Origin: Candidatus Gastranaerophilales bacterium
GTDB lineage: Bacteria > Cyanobacteriota > Vampirovibrionia > Gastranaerophilales > Gastranaerophilaceae
DNA: 64,000 nt
NCBI GenBank assembly: GCA_944326585.1
Contig: CALVEN010000003.1
Span: 62,001-126,000, forward strand
Reading direction: 5' to 3'
Shown piece by piece: positions 41,107 to 51,236 of the stretch. Numbering within the stretch: the stretch's first letter is position 1; the number at the start of each line of letters is the position of its first letter. The translations under genes were made by a program, and so were the position numbers. Under the pieces are notes generated by a model. The model was not told the origin of the DNA, did no database searches, and saw only the letters and a list, made by a program, of their open reading frames with translations.

Positions 41107-43680
41107 ATGACAAAAACGGAAATCAATAATATAAATAGTTGGGAAGTAATACCCGAAGATACAACGCCTGTTATGAGGCAGTATTTGGAAATCAAACGTG
41201 AAAATCCGAATATGCTGCTTTTATACAGGCTCGGTGATTTTTATGAAACATTTTTTGAAGATGCTTATATACTCTCCAAAGCTCTGGAATTAACTTTGAC
41301 AAGCAGAGATGCCGGGACTTTGGGCAGGATTCCTCTTGCCGGTATTCCGGTCAAAGCAGCAGACAATTATATTGAACGTCTTGTACAAAAAAATATTAAA
41401 GTCGCAATCTGTGAACAGCTTGAAGATCCGAAATATACAAAAGATTTAGTAAAACGCGGCGTCACAAGAATTATAACAGCAGGAACAATTCTTGAGAGCA
41501 ACTTTTTGGAACAAAATACAAACAATTACATCTGCTCAATATTTAAAGACGAGAAAAATGATATTTACGGTTTTGCATACACTGATATCTCAACCGGTGA
41601 ATTCAAGGTAACACAGGCGCCTCTGGATTTAATTACGGCGGAACTTGCAAGGCTTAATCCTGCGGAAATTATTGCACCTTCCGTAAGAGAAGAAATTAAA
41701 CCATTCCAGATTGTACCGGATGAAAAAATAGATCTTCCGGAAAATATTACAAAAATTTATAACTGTTCAAAAATCCCCGCCTCGGTTTTTGAACCCGCAT
41801 TTGCGGAAAATAACCTGAAAGCGGTTTTTGAAGCAAAAAGCCTTGAAGCTTTCGGCTATGAAAACTGTAAAACGGGATTCCGTGCCGCCGGCGCACTTTT
41901 ATCATATATCTGGGAAACTCAAAAAGGCAACATGCCTAAATTTGAACGAATTGAACATTATGAACTTTCCGAATATATGATTATTGATGTCAGCACAAGA
42001 AAAAATCTTGAACTTACGGAAACCTTGAGAGAAAAAAATAAATACGGTTCTCTTTTGTGGGCAGTTGATAAAACCAGAACAAATATGGGCGCAAGACTTT
42101 TAAGAAACCGGATTTGTCAGCCCTTGAAAAAAGTTGAAGATATCCAAAAACGTCAGGATGCCGTATCGGAACTTGTTGAAAAAAGCGCTATCCGACGTGA
42201 ACTTTCCGAAAAATTGGAAAAAATTCAGGATATTCAAAGACTTTCAACAAGGATAAGCAACAGCAGCGCTACCCCGAGAGATTTTATCGGTTTAAAAACC
42301 TCGCTTTCAGCACTGCCTAAAATTCTGGATATTGCCAAGAACCTTGAGAACAACCCGTTTGAAAAAATTGAACAATACAGAGAAGAAATTTCAATATATG
42401 CGGATTTGATTGAAAGAACGATTATTGATAATCCGCCAATCCACATAAAAGAAGGCGGAATCATAAAACCAAACGTTAACGGCGAACTGGATTATTTCAG
42501 AGATTTGTTAACCGGCGGAGAACAATGGCTCAAAAATTTTGAAGAAACCGAAAAAGAAAAAACAGGGATTAAGAACCTGAAAGTAGGCTACAACAAGGTT
42601 TTCGGTTACTTTATTGAGATTACAAACGCATACATTAATCTTGCGCCCGAAAATTACATAAGAAAACAAACACTTACAAATGCCGAAAGATTTATAACCG
42701 AAGAACTCAAAAAACACGAAGACGACGTTCTGTCTGCCAAATTCAAATCTACGGAATTGGAATACAAATTATTCACGGATTTCAGAGATTATTCAAAAGA
42801 ATATGTAACAAAAATCAGAGAAATCGCGGAAGCGATTGCGATAATGGATGTTGCGGCATCATTAGCCGAAGTTGCGGTTGAAAATAATTATTCAAAACCG
42901 ATTGTGGATGATTCTGATGATTTTATAGTCAAAAACGGCAGACATCCCGTTCTGGAAAAGATTTTGCCTTTAGGGGAATACGTTGCAAACGACCTGACCT
43001 TGAAAAGCAATTCTGTTGACACAACTCAATTTATGATACTAACAGGTCCAAATATGGCAGGGAAATCAACCTATATGCGTCAAAACGCACTGATTGCAAT
43101 TTTAGCTCAAATCGGGTCATGGGTTCCGGCGGATTATGCAAAAATCGGGATTACGGATAAAATCTTTACACGTGTGGGGGCGTCTGATGACTTAACTCTC
43201 GGACAATCCACATTTATGGTGGAAATGATTGAAACAGCGTGTATCTTGAATTCAGCAACGGAAAAAAGTTTTATTCTGCTGGATGAAATCGGACGCGGAA
43301 CAAGCACCTATGACGGTGTTGCTATTGCCTGGGCGGTTGCGGAATACATTGCAACAAAAATTAAAGCAAGATGTATTTTTGCAACTCACTACCACGAACT
43401 TAACGTCATGACAAACACCTATCCGCAGATTAAAAACTACAGAATTACGATTGCGGAAGAAAACGGAGAAATCGAATTTTTACGTAAAATAGTTCAGGGC
43501 GGCGCAAGCAAAAGCTATGGTATTCAGGTTGCAAAAATGGCAGGCTTGCCAAATAGTGTTGTTAAACGTTCTCAAGATTTAATGACAAGAATGCAGAGGG
43601 ATTTTTCGAATAATCTTTCCTCCCGTAAAAAGTCTGACGCTGTTGAACCTCAGGTTCCTCAATTAAATTTATTCAATTGA
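41107..43680 (+). CDS. mutS: DNA mismatch repair ATPase MutS
   Basis: Recognises mismatches and small loops (857 residues from ATG 41107, the usual length). The mismatch-wedging F-x-E motif is in LGDFYETFFEDA, the Walker A is GPNMAGKSTYMRQ, followed by STFMVEM, Walker B LLDEIGRGTSTYDG and the histidine switch ATHYHEL. An upstream open frame to 40849 is an artefact overlapping the divergent gene; 41107 gives the standard MutS N-terminus (PVMRQYLEIKRENPNMLLLY). No mutL is adjacent. A TATAAT only 13 bases from the ATG suggests a very short leader. Confidence 0.95.
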   Translation: MTKTEINNINSWEVIPEDTTPVMRQYLEIKRENPNMLLLYRLGDFYETFFEDAYILSKALELTLTSRDAGTLGRIPLAGIPVKAADNYIERLVQKNIKVAICEQLEDPKYTKDLVKRGVTRIITAGTILESNFLEQNTNNYICSIFKDEKNDIYGFAYTDISTGEFKVTQAPLDLITAELARLNPAEIIAPSVREEIKPFQIVPDEKIDLPENITKIYNCSKIPASVFEPAFAENNLKAVFEAKSLEAFGYENCKTGFRAAGALLSYIWETQKGNMPKFERIEHYELSEYMIIDVSTRKNLELTETLREKNKYGSLLWAVDKTRTNMGARLLRNRICQPLKKVEDIQKRQDAVSELVEKSAIRRELSEKLEKIQDIQRLSTRISNSSATPRDFIGLKTSLSALPKILDIAKNLENNPFEKIEQYREEISIYADLIERTIIDNPPIHIKEGGIIKPNVNGELDYFRDLLTGGEQWLKNFEETEKEKTGIKNLKVGYNKVFGYFIEITNAYINLAPENYIRKQTLTNAERFITEELKKHEDDVLSAKFKSTELEYKLFTDFRDYSKEYVTKIREIAEAIAIMDVAASLAEVAVENNYSKPIVDDSDDFIVKNGRHPVLEKILPLGEYVANDLTLKSNSVDTTQFMILTGPNMAGKSTYMRQNALIAILAQIGSWVPADYAKIGITDKIFTRVGASDDLTLGQSTFMVEMIETACILNSATEKSFILLDEIGRGTSTYDGVAIAWAVAEYIATKIKARCIFATHYHELNVMTNTYPQIKNYRITIAEENGEIEFLRKIVQGGASKSYGIQVAKMAGLPNSVVKRSQDLMTRMQRDFSNNLSSRKKSDAVEPQVPQLNLFN

Positions 43681-43758
43681 TAAAATTTGTAAATTTTTTG
43701 TAAAAAACCCGCAAAAATATTTTTTACGAGTTTTAATGATAAAGACAAAGGAGCAGTA

Positions 43759-44256
43759 ATGTACATAAGTTTTAATCCCGGCATAAGTTTCAAACAAAAC
43801 GGCATTCAGGGGGCGCCAAAAGGAGCTCAGGAAGCAAACGCTGCAGCTCAAGGTGGCGTTCAAGGAACAGATATGTCTCAAAAACCTGCTCCCAAACAAC
43901 CGAAAAAACGTTCAAGTTTAAGAGAAGATATCAGCAAAATTGCAAAATTTTTCACCACGCTGGGCGAAATGACAAAAGCATCATTTAAAGCCGTCGGCTA
44001 CGGCGCATTAACCGTTGCCGCATCACTGGCAGGTTTCTGGGCATTCGGCGCAGTACCTAAAGGTTTCAAAAAAGGCAACAATGTTCTTGATGCATTCAAA
44101 CATCCGATTAAAAATATCAGTAAAAAAGGCAAATTTATAACAGCGCTTTTAGGTTTGGGCGTTGCCTCATATCATCTGATAAAAGGCAAATTAATTTCCA
44201 ACCAGCGTACAGCAAATGTTGACCACCAGTTAAAAACAGGACACAGACCGGCTTAA
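43759..44256 (+). CDS. Unknown membrane protein with N-terminal ISFK tag
   Basis: A 165-residue protein not recognised. It begins YISFNPGISFKQNGIQGAPKG, a variant of the N-terminal F-x-G tag found in other genes of the window, followed by an Ala/Gln/Pro-rich spacer. Two hydrophobic segments follow (ALTVAASLAGFWAFGA and KFITALLGLGVASYHLI), probably membrane helices, then a basic tail. AAAGGAG gives a good ribosome site. Confidence 0.68.
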   Translation: MYISFNPGISFKQNGIQGAPKGAQEANAAAQGGVQGTDMSQKPAPKQPKKRSSLREDISKIAKFFTTLGEMTKASFKAVGYGALTVAASLAGFWAFGAVPKGFKKGNNVLDAFKHPIKNISKKGKFITALLGLGVASYHLIKGKLISNQRTANVDHQLKTGHRPA

Positions 44257-44309
44257 AAGGATACTGAAAGCTTGAGCGGTTGCCCCTATGACGGCTGGGT
44301 ATCTGCAGG

Positions 44310-45425
44310 TCAGCCGATTAAATTTCCGTAGTGTTCGTTGTAAAAATCGCCGAACCTGTCCTGCAGAATAGCTTCACGGCATTTTTGCGAAAATTCCACC
44401 AGAAATTGGATATTGTGGATGGATAAAAGCGTAGAAGCAGTGCTTTCGCCGCAGCGCCAGAGGTGTCTTATGTAGGCTCTGGAATGGTTTTGACACGCAT
44501 AACAATCACAGCCTTCCACAAGCGGACGCGCATCATCGTAAAATTCTTTATTCTTAATATTACGTTTGCCGTTCCATGTAAAAAACGAGCCGTGGCGGGC
44601 ATTTCTGGTCGGCAGGACACAATCAAACATATCCACCCCGCGTTTAATTCCGTCCAACAAATCCTCGGGCGTTCCGACACCCATAAGGTAACGCGGCTTA
44701 TTCGCGGGCAATAAAGGCGCGGTAAGCTCAACAAAATGGTTCATAATCTCTTTTGTTTCACCGACACTCAACCCGCCGATTGCATAGCCGGGGGCATCAT
44801 AAGATGAAATTACACTTGCGCTTTCACGTCTTAAATCATCGAAAAACGCGCCCTGAACTATCGGAAAAAGTGCCTGACGGGGGTTTGTTTTTGCTTTCAT
44901 ACATCTTTCAAGCCACCTGTGGGTGCGCTCCATTGCCTTTTTTGCGGTATCATAATCGCAAGGATACGGCGCACATTCATCAAAAGCCATAATTATATCC
45001 GCACCGATATCCTGCTGGATTTCCATGGAAACCTCAGGAGATATAAAATGTTTTTTGCCGTCTTTCGGGTCGCGGAATTCAACGCCGTCCTCTGTGATTT
45101 TCCTCAAATGCGACAGCGAAAACACCTGAAACCCGCCCGAATCCGTCAAAACCGGTTTATCCCAATTCATCCAGCCGTGAATTCCGCCGAATTGTTTGAT
45201 TAACTTTGTACCGGCTCTTAAATAAAGATGATATGAATTTGCCAGAATTATTTGTGCGCCGGTATTTTTCACCTGTTCAGAGGTAAGCGTTTTGACAGCG
45301 GAATTTGTTCCGACAGGCATAAAAATAGGCGTCAAAATTTTTCCGTGCGGGGTGGCTAAAATTCCTGCGCGGGCGCCAGTTTGCGCACATTCGTGAACCA
45401 ATTCGTAATCAAAAAAATCATTCAC
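44310..45425 (-). CDS. tgt: tRNA-guanine transglycosylase
   Basis: Inserts preQ1 at position 34 of tRNAs for queuosine (371 residues). Catalytic aspartates are in VLTDSGGFQVFS and FDCVLPTRNARHG; substrate binding GGLSVGETKEIM; the zinc site is CDCYACQNHSRAYIRHL. The start overlaps the ndk stop by one base, so tgt is translated after ndk. Queuosine precursor genes are not in the window. Confidence 0.95.
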   Translation of the reverse strand: MNDFFDYELVHECAQTGARAGILATPHGKILTPIFMPVGTNSAVKTLTSEQVKNTGAQIILANSYHLYLRAGTKLIKQFGGIHGWMNWDKPVLTDSGGFQVFSLSHLRKITEDGVEFRDPKDGKKHFISPEVSMEIQQDIGADIIMAFDECAPYPCDYDTAKKAMERTHRWLERCMKAKTNPRQALFPIVQGAFFDDLRRESASVISSYDAPGYAIGGLSVGETKEIMNHFVELTAPLLPANKPRYLMGVGTPEDLLDGIKRGVDMFDCVLPTRNARHGSFFTWNGKRNIKNKEFYDDARPLVEGCDCYACQNHSRAYIRHLWRCGESTASTLLSIHNIQFLVEFSQKCREAILQDRFGDFYNEHYGNLIG

Positions 45426-45901
45426 TATGTTAAATCTTCCTTTTCTGTGACGAGTTCCGTCATATTTTTCCAGTTTGTGCAGAGTTCTTCGGGCTTAAAG
45501 TATATTGCAATTTCGCGCGCGGCACTTTCCGGACAATCTGAACCGTGGACAGAATTGTATTCTTTCAACTGTGCAAAATCAGCGCGGATAGTGCCGACCT
45601 GAGCTTCCGCAGGATCTGTTGCACCCATAAGCTGACGCGCACCTTTGATTACGTTATATCCTTGCAAAACCATTGCAACAATCGGACCGCTCTGGATGTA
45701 TTTGATAAGTCTGTCATAAAACGGTTTGCCAAAGTGTTCGGCATAATGCTGAGCAGCCTGTTCTTTACTAACCATAAGCATCTTTAAGCCGATAATTTTA
45801 TACCCTTTATCTTCAAATCTTTTTATGATTGTGCTTGTAAGCCCTCTGATTACCGCATCCGGCTTAATCGCTATAAATGTTCTCTCTTCAGTATGTCCCA
45901 T
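45425..45901 (-). CDS. ndk: Nucleoside diphosphate kinase
   Basis: Transfers phosphate between nucleoside tri- and diphosphates through a phosphohistidine (158 residues, normal plus a short tail). Hallmarks are FIAIKPDAVIRGL, AMVLQGYNVIKGAR, the N-S-V-H-G-S-D active-site loop (H119) and TIRADFAQ. The C-terminus is about ten residues longer than in E. coli. AGGAGG-like site AGGAAAAAAC precedes the ATG. It is the first gene of the ndk-tgt pair. Confidence 0.95.
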   Translation of the reverse strand: MGHTEERTFIAIKPDAVIRGLTSTIIKRFEDKGYKIIGLKMLMVSKEQAAQHYAEHFGKPFYDRLIKYIQSGPIVAMVLQGYNVIKGARQLMGATDPAEAQVGTIRADFAQLKEYNSVHGSDCPESAAREIAIYFKPEELCTNWKNMTELVTEKEDLT

Positions 45902-45949
45902 GTTTTTTCCTCCATATAGAGCTATAATAGCATAAATCCCCGAAAAAAG

Positions 45950-47296
45950 CTAATATTCTTCCGCAATTCTCACAAAATCAAGGTTTTTCTTCATATCGTT
46001 TATGTATTTTCTCAAAATTATAAGCATTATTGTACAAAGAATAATTGCCGCACTTACAAGCCCGTACCAGAAGCCCATGATATTCATATTGTATTTAAAC
46101 GCAAGCGTATAACCTACAGGTATTGAAATCAGCCAGTATCCGATAAAATTCGCAATCATAACGATTTTGGTCTTTTTCATGCCCTTGAATATTCCGGCGA
46201 GCGACACCTGCAGCCCGTCAAACACCTGAAACAGAGCCAGTACATATAAAACAGGCACGCTGATATCAACGAGCTTGCTGTCAGATGTAAACAATCCGAC
46301 AAGAAAACCCGGAAAACTTGCAAAAATAATTGAACTGCAAGCCATAAACCCGACCGCCATTCCCAGACCTATATAAGCGTAACGTCGAAGTTCCATAAGG
46401 TTTTGCGCGCCGTTTGCGAACCCGACTTTTACCGCAATCGCGTTTGATATGGCAAGCGGCACCATAAAAGATACCGTTGTCAAAGTGCACACCAAATTCT
46501 GCGCAGCTGCATAAACCCCTGACACACGTCCCATAATTACCGCAACGCAATTAAACGCAACAAATTCAATCAAAATTGCAATTGATATGGGCATACCGAT
46601 TTTCAAAAGCCCCCTGAAATATTCCCTGTCATCTCTGTAATTGCGAAATTTCATCAGCTTAAAACAATACCACAACAGCACAAATCCCATAAAATATCTT
46701 ACGGTAAAACTTGCAATAGCAAGCCCTATTGCACCCAAAGACGGTATCGGACCCCAGCCGAACACAAGTATTGCGTTCAATGCAAGGTTCAAAAATACCG
46801 AAAACACAGTCACAACGTTCGGCAAAAATACAATTTCAAACGCCTGCAAAAATTCCTTCAACGCAGCATGCAAATACGCCCCGAAAGTCGAAAACGCAGT
46901 TATAATCATATATTCCTTAATCGGCTTTACAAGCTGCGGTTCAAAATTCAAATAATCAATCAACGGTACGCACAACAAAACGCCAATCATCATTATGACA
47001 GCCAAAATCATCGCAAACCTGATTGTCGGGTAAAAATACTTTTTAGCGGAGTGTTTTTCGCCCCTATAGTTTGACAAAAGCGGCGAAACACTTGCAATTA
47101 AACCGATTCCGAAAGTCATAATACAATTGGAAATAGCTGTTGCAATGGAAATAGCCGCGAGAGTATCCGTCGAATGACGTCCCGCAATCAAAACATCTCC
47201 CGCACCTATCATAATAAAGCCCAAATTCCCCATTATAATGGGCAGGGCAATATGTAACAGCTCTTTTGCATAATGTTTAAAATCGGATAAACGCAT
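45950..47296 (-). CDS. MATE-family multidrug/cation exporter
   Basis: Inner-membrane antiporter of 448 residues with 12 helices in two MatE halves: LLHIALPIIMGNLGFIMIGAGDV begins the first and LLKIGMPISIAILIEFV the second, each with the G-x-P-x-x-x helix-1 signature. ATG 47296 fits the family start; the frame is open to 47389 but that part is a repeat. No ribosome site is visible, a weak TACTAT -10 lies just before the start. Na+ or H+ coupling and substrate unknown. Confidence 0.9.
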   Translation of the reverse strand: MRLSDFKHYAKELLHIALPIIMGNLGFIMIGAGDVLIAGRHSTDTLAAISIATAISNCIMTFGIGLIASVSPLLSNYRGEKHSAKKYFYPTIRFAMILAVIMMIGVLLCVPLIDYLNFEPQLVKPIKEYMIITAFSTFGAYLHAALKEFLQAFEIVFLPNVVTVFSVFLNLALNAILVFGWGPIPSLGAIGLAIASFTVRYFMGFVLLWYCFKLMKFRNYRDDREYFRGLLKIGMPISIAILIEFVAFNCVAVIMGRVSGVYAAAQNLVCTLTTVSFMVPLAISNAIAVKVGFANGAQNLMELRRYAYIGLGMAVGFMACSSIIFASFPGFLVGLFTSDSKLVDISVPVLYVLALFQVFDGLQVSLAGIFKGMKKTKIVMIANFIGYWLISIPVGYTLAFKYNMNIMGFWYGLVSAAIILCTIMLIILRKYINDMKKNLDFVRIAEEY

Positions 47297-47950
47297 GACT
47301 ATATAGTAACATGAAAAAGACGATAAGTGTGTTTTTTGTTGCGGCAAATCCGGCATGTCCGAGGCACCCCTCGCCCCTTGGGAAAACAAAGCGAATCAAC
47401 TCGTTCCTCGTTGGTTCGCTTTGCAAAGTTCAACATGCTTTCTATTCCCTCCGCCTTGAGGGGTAAGAGTTAGGGTGGGGGTGGCTAAACTCAGGTCGGG
47501 TTAACCCGACTGTTAGTTTTTCTGTCGGCATAGTAATGCCGACCTACGTTTCCTAATTCTTCCCTCCCGCCCTTGAGGAACAAAGGGAGCCAACGAGGTA
47601 CGAGTTGTGCGACCCTGTTTCCGAAACGTAGTGAAGGTGGGAGGGTTAGGGTGGGGGGATTTTTCTTGAGATCCTGCGGAAAAACCGGACATTTTTCACA
47701 AAATCGTAGATTTTGGAAAAAGTAGTCAAACAAGTTCAGGATGACATAAAACCTCTCGCCACTCACTCTAAAACCTTCTTAGTATCTTAGTAACTTTATC
47801 CGAGATTCTTCGCTAGCGCTCAGAATGACTGAGTCCTGCCCCTCTTGTTCGCTCGCATTAAACGGCGTTGCGGTCTTTGCCTTCGCAAAGCCCTTCAGCC
47901 TCTGCTCGCTCACGCTCAGGCACTTCAGGATGACAATAAGTTATCCCCCT
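47297..47950. repeat. Composite intergenic repeat region
   Basis: A gene-free stretch of mixed repeats. The GTCGGGTTAACCCGAC (47495-47510) and GTCGGCAT-AGTA-ATGCCGAC (47524-47543) palindromes are variants of those at 7249-7296. AGTTAGGGTGGGGG occurs twice (near 47468 and 47646). GAGATCCTG and AGTTCAGGATGACA (47668-47745) are the two arms of the 7360-7387 palindrome split by about 55 bases; GAGATTCT..AGAATGAC (47803-47829) is another variant. A module with CTTTGC-CTTC-GCAAAG (47875-47890) shares flanks with 32063-32130. Short open frames across it (47491-47766, 47825-48250) are not genes. Confidence 0.75.
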
Positions 47951-50900
47951 TTAGTCAACCGAGAAGATTTCCTTCAAATCTTCCATAGTAAGCGATTTAG
48001 TAATATTTCTGTCAACGGAAATTACGCTGTCAACAAGATTGCGTTTAATTGTTTTGAGTTTTTGAATTTTTTCTTCAACAGTATTTTTTGTGATAAGTCT
48101 GTAGACAAATACTTTTTTAGTCTGACCGATACGATAAGCACGGTCTGTTGCCTGATCTTCAACCGCAGGGTTCCACCACGGGTCGTAATGGATTACGTAA
48201 TCCGCGCCGGTCAAGTTCAAGCCCGTTCCGCCGGCTTTCAAACTGATTAAGAAAATCGGAATTGACGGTGTTGAATTAAATCTTTCAACAGCAGCCTGAC
48301 GGTCTTTTGTTTTACCTGTCAGGTATTCATAATCAATGCCTTCGCGCTCAAGCCAAGCTTTTACGATATCCAGCATGTCGACAAATTGGCTGAACAAAAG
48401 CACTCTGTGACCTTCAGAGATAATTTCTTCCAGCATGGATTTAAGTTTTTCAAATTTACCTGAGGACATAATATTTTTAACGTTTTCTTTATCGTAAAGC
48501 CGCGGGTGGCAGCAGATTTGACGTAATCTGAGAAGTGCGGAGAAAATCGACAATCTGCTTTTTTCAAGTCCGTTCTGCTCGATACTTTTGAACAATTCTT
48601 CTTTGGTACTGTCAAGAACCTGCAGATAGAAGTCTTTTTGCTCATCCGTAAGTTCACAGTATGCAATGTTTTCGACCTTATCCGGCAAATCTTTTGCAAC
48701 ATCGCGTTTCATACGTCGCAAAATAAACGGATAAATCTGCAATTTCAGACGTTTTTCAACGGTTTTGTCCTGACGCTCCATAATCGGGTTAACATATCTG
48801 TAATTGAAATCCGCAACGCTGAACAAAAATCCCGGCATCAAAAAGTCGAATACAGACCACAATTCCTCAAGTTTGTTTTCAATCGGGGTGCCGGAAAGCG
48901 CCAGTTTATGCTGGGATTGCAGTTTTTTAACCGCCTGAGCAGTTTGCGACATCGCGTTTTTAATATTCTGAGATTCATCAAGAATTATATATCTGAAATT
49001 AATATTTTTCAGTTTTTCAATATCGCGTCTGACAAGTGCATAGCTTGTAATTACAACATCGTAATTCGGAATTTCCTTAAACATCTGTTTGCGCTCAATC
49101 CCTGCAAGTTTTAAACATGTCAAAGTCGGCGCAAATTTTTGAATTTCGGCTTCCCAGTTAAAAACAACCGTTGTCGGACAGATTACAAGAGTCGGCATCG
49201 GACCGTCCTCTTCTTTTGCCTTCTGAACAGCCGTCAGAGCCTGTAAGGTTTTACCAAGCCCCATGTCGTCCGCCAGAATCCCGTTCAGTCCGTATTTATA
49301 CATAAACCAGAGCCAGCCGAAACCTTTTGTCTGGTATTCACGGAATTCCGCATGAATACCTTCCGGCAGCGTCAAATCCTCTGACGTTGAGAATGTTGAC
49401 ATCTGCTCCCAGAATTTTTCAAAGTCATCGCTCAAAATAAGCTCAACACCGAGGTTCTTCAATTCATTGATAAGCCCTGCACGGTAGGTTTTTACGGTAA
49501 ATCTGTTATCGGGCGTTCTATACACATCAAAAGAATTAAATGCCCTCATCATTGCGTAAATATTCTGCGCCGGATATTCTACAAAGCCCAAACTTCTTAT
49601 GCGGGCATATTTTTCACCGCTTTGAATAGTTTCGTAAATATCGTCAAAGTTGATAATCTCATCACCGGCTTTTCCGAAAATATGAATTTCAAAGCTGTCC
49701 TGTGATTCCTCGCTGAATTTAATTTCCGCACATAATTTGAAAGGCTCGTCCATAAGCTTGAAAAAGCCCATATCGTCTTTTTCTTCAAACTTCCAGCCGT
49801 CGCCTGCCTGTTTTATATAATAATTGTAAAAATCAATTGCGTTTTCTTTTTCAAGCGCAAGGTTATTGGTCTGCATCGGAACAAATTTGCATGCCAGAAG
49901 CATATTATATGCCTCAATTTCGTGCTTGTAATTGCGTTTGACCCAGTAAATCAAATCCTCATCGGGTTTTTTAATGGTAAGATAAGGTGATTTTTCCTTG
50001 GCATTTTTGGAAAACGGCACCCTGACCCCGTCATATTCAAATTCCAGAGCGGCTTTCAATGATTGGTCATAATCAATTCCGAGCGTCACGATATTCAAAG
50101 GCGGACGTTCTTCAAGCATTAATTTGGAAATATTATCCGCAATTCTGACATCCATAATTTCGCGCAGTTTCGGCAATTCTTCATAGATAAATTTGCCGCC
50201 TTCCGCATCTTTCAAATCGGTAAAAGTGGATTTCAAAAGGTTTTGCGGAATGGATTGCATTGCAATATTTGTCGGGAAAATTATGTTTTTATATCTGCCC
50301 CATTTCAAATGTCTTGAAAAATACCTGACCTCTTCAAACGGGTAAACATCGTCCTTATCAGGTCTTTGCCATTCAAGGGACAAAAGTATGGTACCGGCTT
50401 GAGAACTGTTAACATACAACACAAGCTGCCATTCTTTGTCGGTAAACTTCAACCTCTGTTTGGTTTTCTCATCCAGAACCTCATCCGCCATGGCTAATAA
50501 GCTGAACATCGGACCGAATTTGGTAATCGGAATGTCATACCAGCCGGCTTTTTTGTCCTGACGCGAAATTTTCAACAGCTCTTTTAAAATATTCAACTCA
50601 ACTTTTTGAGTGTTATTGATTTCAAAATTTTTATCCTGTTTTTGGGCTTCAATAAAATTCCTCAAAATCGGTTCAATCTGGCGGACGACCTTGCCTGTTT
50701 CCCTTGACATTACAAGGATTGAAAAGAAATTTGCTTTTCTTTTCGGGTTAAAGTGGAAAATGTAATTCCCTTTAGGCGGTTCTGTCAAAGCCGTATTTTC
50801 ATCCGGAAAATCAAATTCCATACCGAATTTAGTTTCCAGCCAATCTTCATAAGCATGTTCATCAATAGCTTTCAGAGCAACGGCAACGGCATGTTTGCAC

Positions 50901-51130
50901 CATTCTTCCTTTAAAGGGCAGTTGCATCTGGCGGTTACACCGTTTTTCTTAAAGATTAAATCGGTATTATAATGATCCTGAAAATTCCCTTTGACTTTTG
51001 CCATATAGAAATTCTTTTCAGGATAAGCATCGAACACCATATCTTTCAGATGGTATTCGTAACCTCTGCGCCAGCTGCCAGCGCTTGCATGCTCTTTTAT
51101 AAACTTATAATTGAATTGCTCGCCACTCAT
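47951..51130 (-). CDS. SWI2/SNF2-family helicase with SWIM zinc finger
   Basis: Large DNA-dependent ATPase of 1059 residues. The N-terminal SWIM finger is ARCNCPLKEEWCKHAV (C69, C71, C78, H80). The SNF2 helicase is in the C-terminal half: motif I DDMGLGKTLQAL, motif II ILDESQNIKN, motif III LSGTPIENKLEELWS, then SLKAGGTGLNLT and QATDRAYRIGQTKKV. The central 500 residues are an SNF2-associated region. Bacterial members are of largely unknown role (HepA/RapA relatives or defence-associated). It is solitary, with no methylase or nuclease neighbour, arguing for a housekeeping role. Confidence 0.93.
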   Translation of the reverse strand: MSGEQFNYKFIKEHASAGSWRRGYEYHLKDMVFDAYPEKNFYMAKVKGNFQDHYNTDLIFKKNGVTARCNCPLKEEWCKHAVAVALKAIDEHAYEDWLETKFGMEFDFPDENTALTEPPKGNYIFHFNPKRKANFFSILVMSRETGKVVRQIEPILRNFIEAQKQDKNFEINNTQKVELNILKELLKISRQDKKAGWYDIPITKFGPMFSLLAMADEVLDEKTKQRLKFTDKEWQLVLYVNSSQAGTILLSLEWQRPDKDDVYPFEEVRYFSRHLKWGRYKNIIFPTNIAMQSIPQNLLKSTFTDLKDAEGGKFIYEELPKLREIMDVRIADNISKLMLEERPPLNIVTLGIDYDQSLKAALEFEYDGVRVPFSKNAKEKSPYLTIKKPDEDLIYWVKRNYKHEIEAYNMLLACKFVPMQTNNLALEKENAIDFYNYYIKQAGDGWKFEEKDDMGFFKLMDEPFKLCAEIKFSEESQDSFEIHIFGKAGDEIINFDDIYETIQSGEKYARIRSLGFVEYPAQNIYAMMRAFNSFDVYRTPDNRFTVKTYRAGLINELKNLGVELILSDDFEKFWEQMSTFSTSEDLTLPEGIHAEFREYQTKGFGWLWFMYKYGLNGILADDMGLGKTLQALTAVQKAKEEDGPMPTLVICPTTVVFNWEAEIQKFAPTLTCLKLAGIERKQMFKEIPNYDVVITSYALVRRDIEKLKNINFRYIILDESQNIKNAMSQTAQAVKKLQSQHKLALSGTPIENKLEELWSVFDFLMPGFLFSVADFNYRYVNPIMERQDKTVEKRLKLQIYPFILRRMKRDVAKDLPDKVENIAYCELTDEQKDFYLQVLDSTKEELFKSIEQNGLEKSRLSIFSALLRLRQICCHPRLYDKENVKNIMSSGKFEKLKSMLEEIISEGHRVLLFSQFVDMLDIVKAWLEREGIDYEYLTGKTKDRQAAVERFNSTPSIPIFLISLKAGGTGLNLTGADYVIHYDPWWNPAVEDQATDRAYRIGQTKKVFVYRLITKNTVEEKIQKLKTIKRNLVDSVISVDRNITKSLTMEDLKEIFSVD

Positions 51131-51236
51131 TTGCGGAGTATAATCTTCCTTTACAAAGGGTACAACGCCGGATATAGATAAAATCTATAAGCCCTTATAT
51201 TTCTATTATACATGAATAAATAAAAAGTGCAAGTGT

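Noticed and set aside
47491-47766. Open frame on the minus strand in the repeat region
   Set aside because: Entirely within dispersed palindromes and GGGTGGGG repeats; no start context or protein-like composition.
47825-48250. Open frame of 141 codons on the plus strand
   Set aside because: It starts in the repeat and then runs antisense through the helicase gene.
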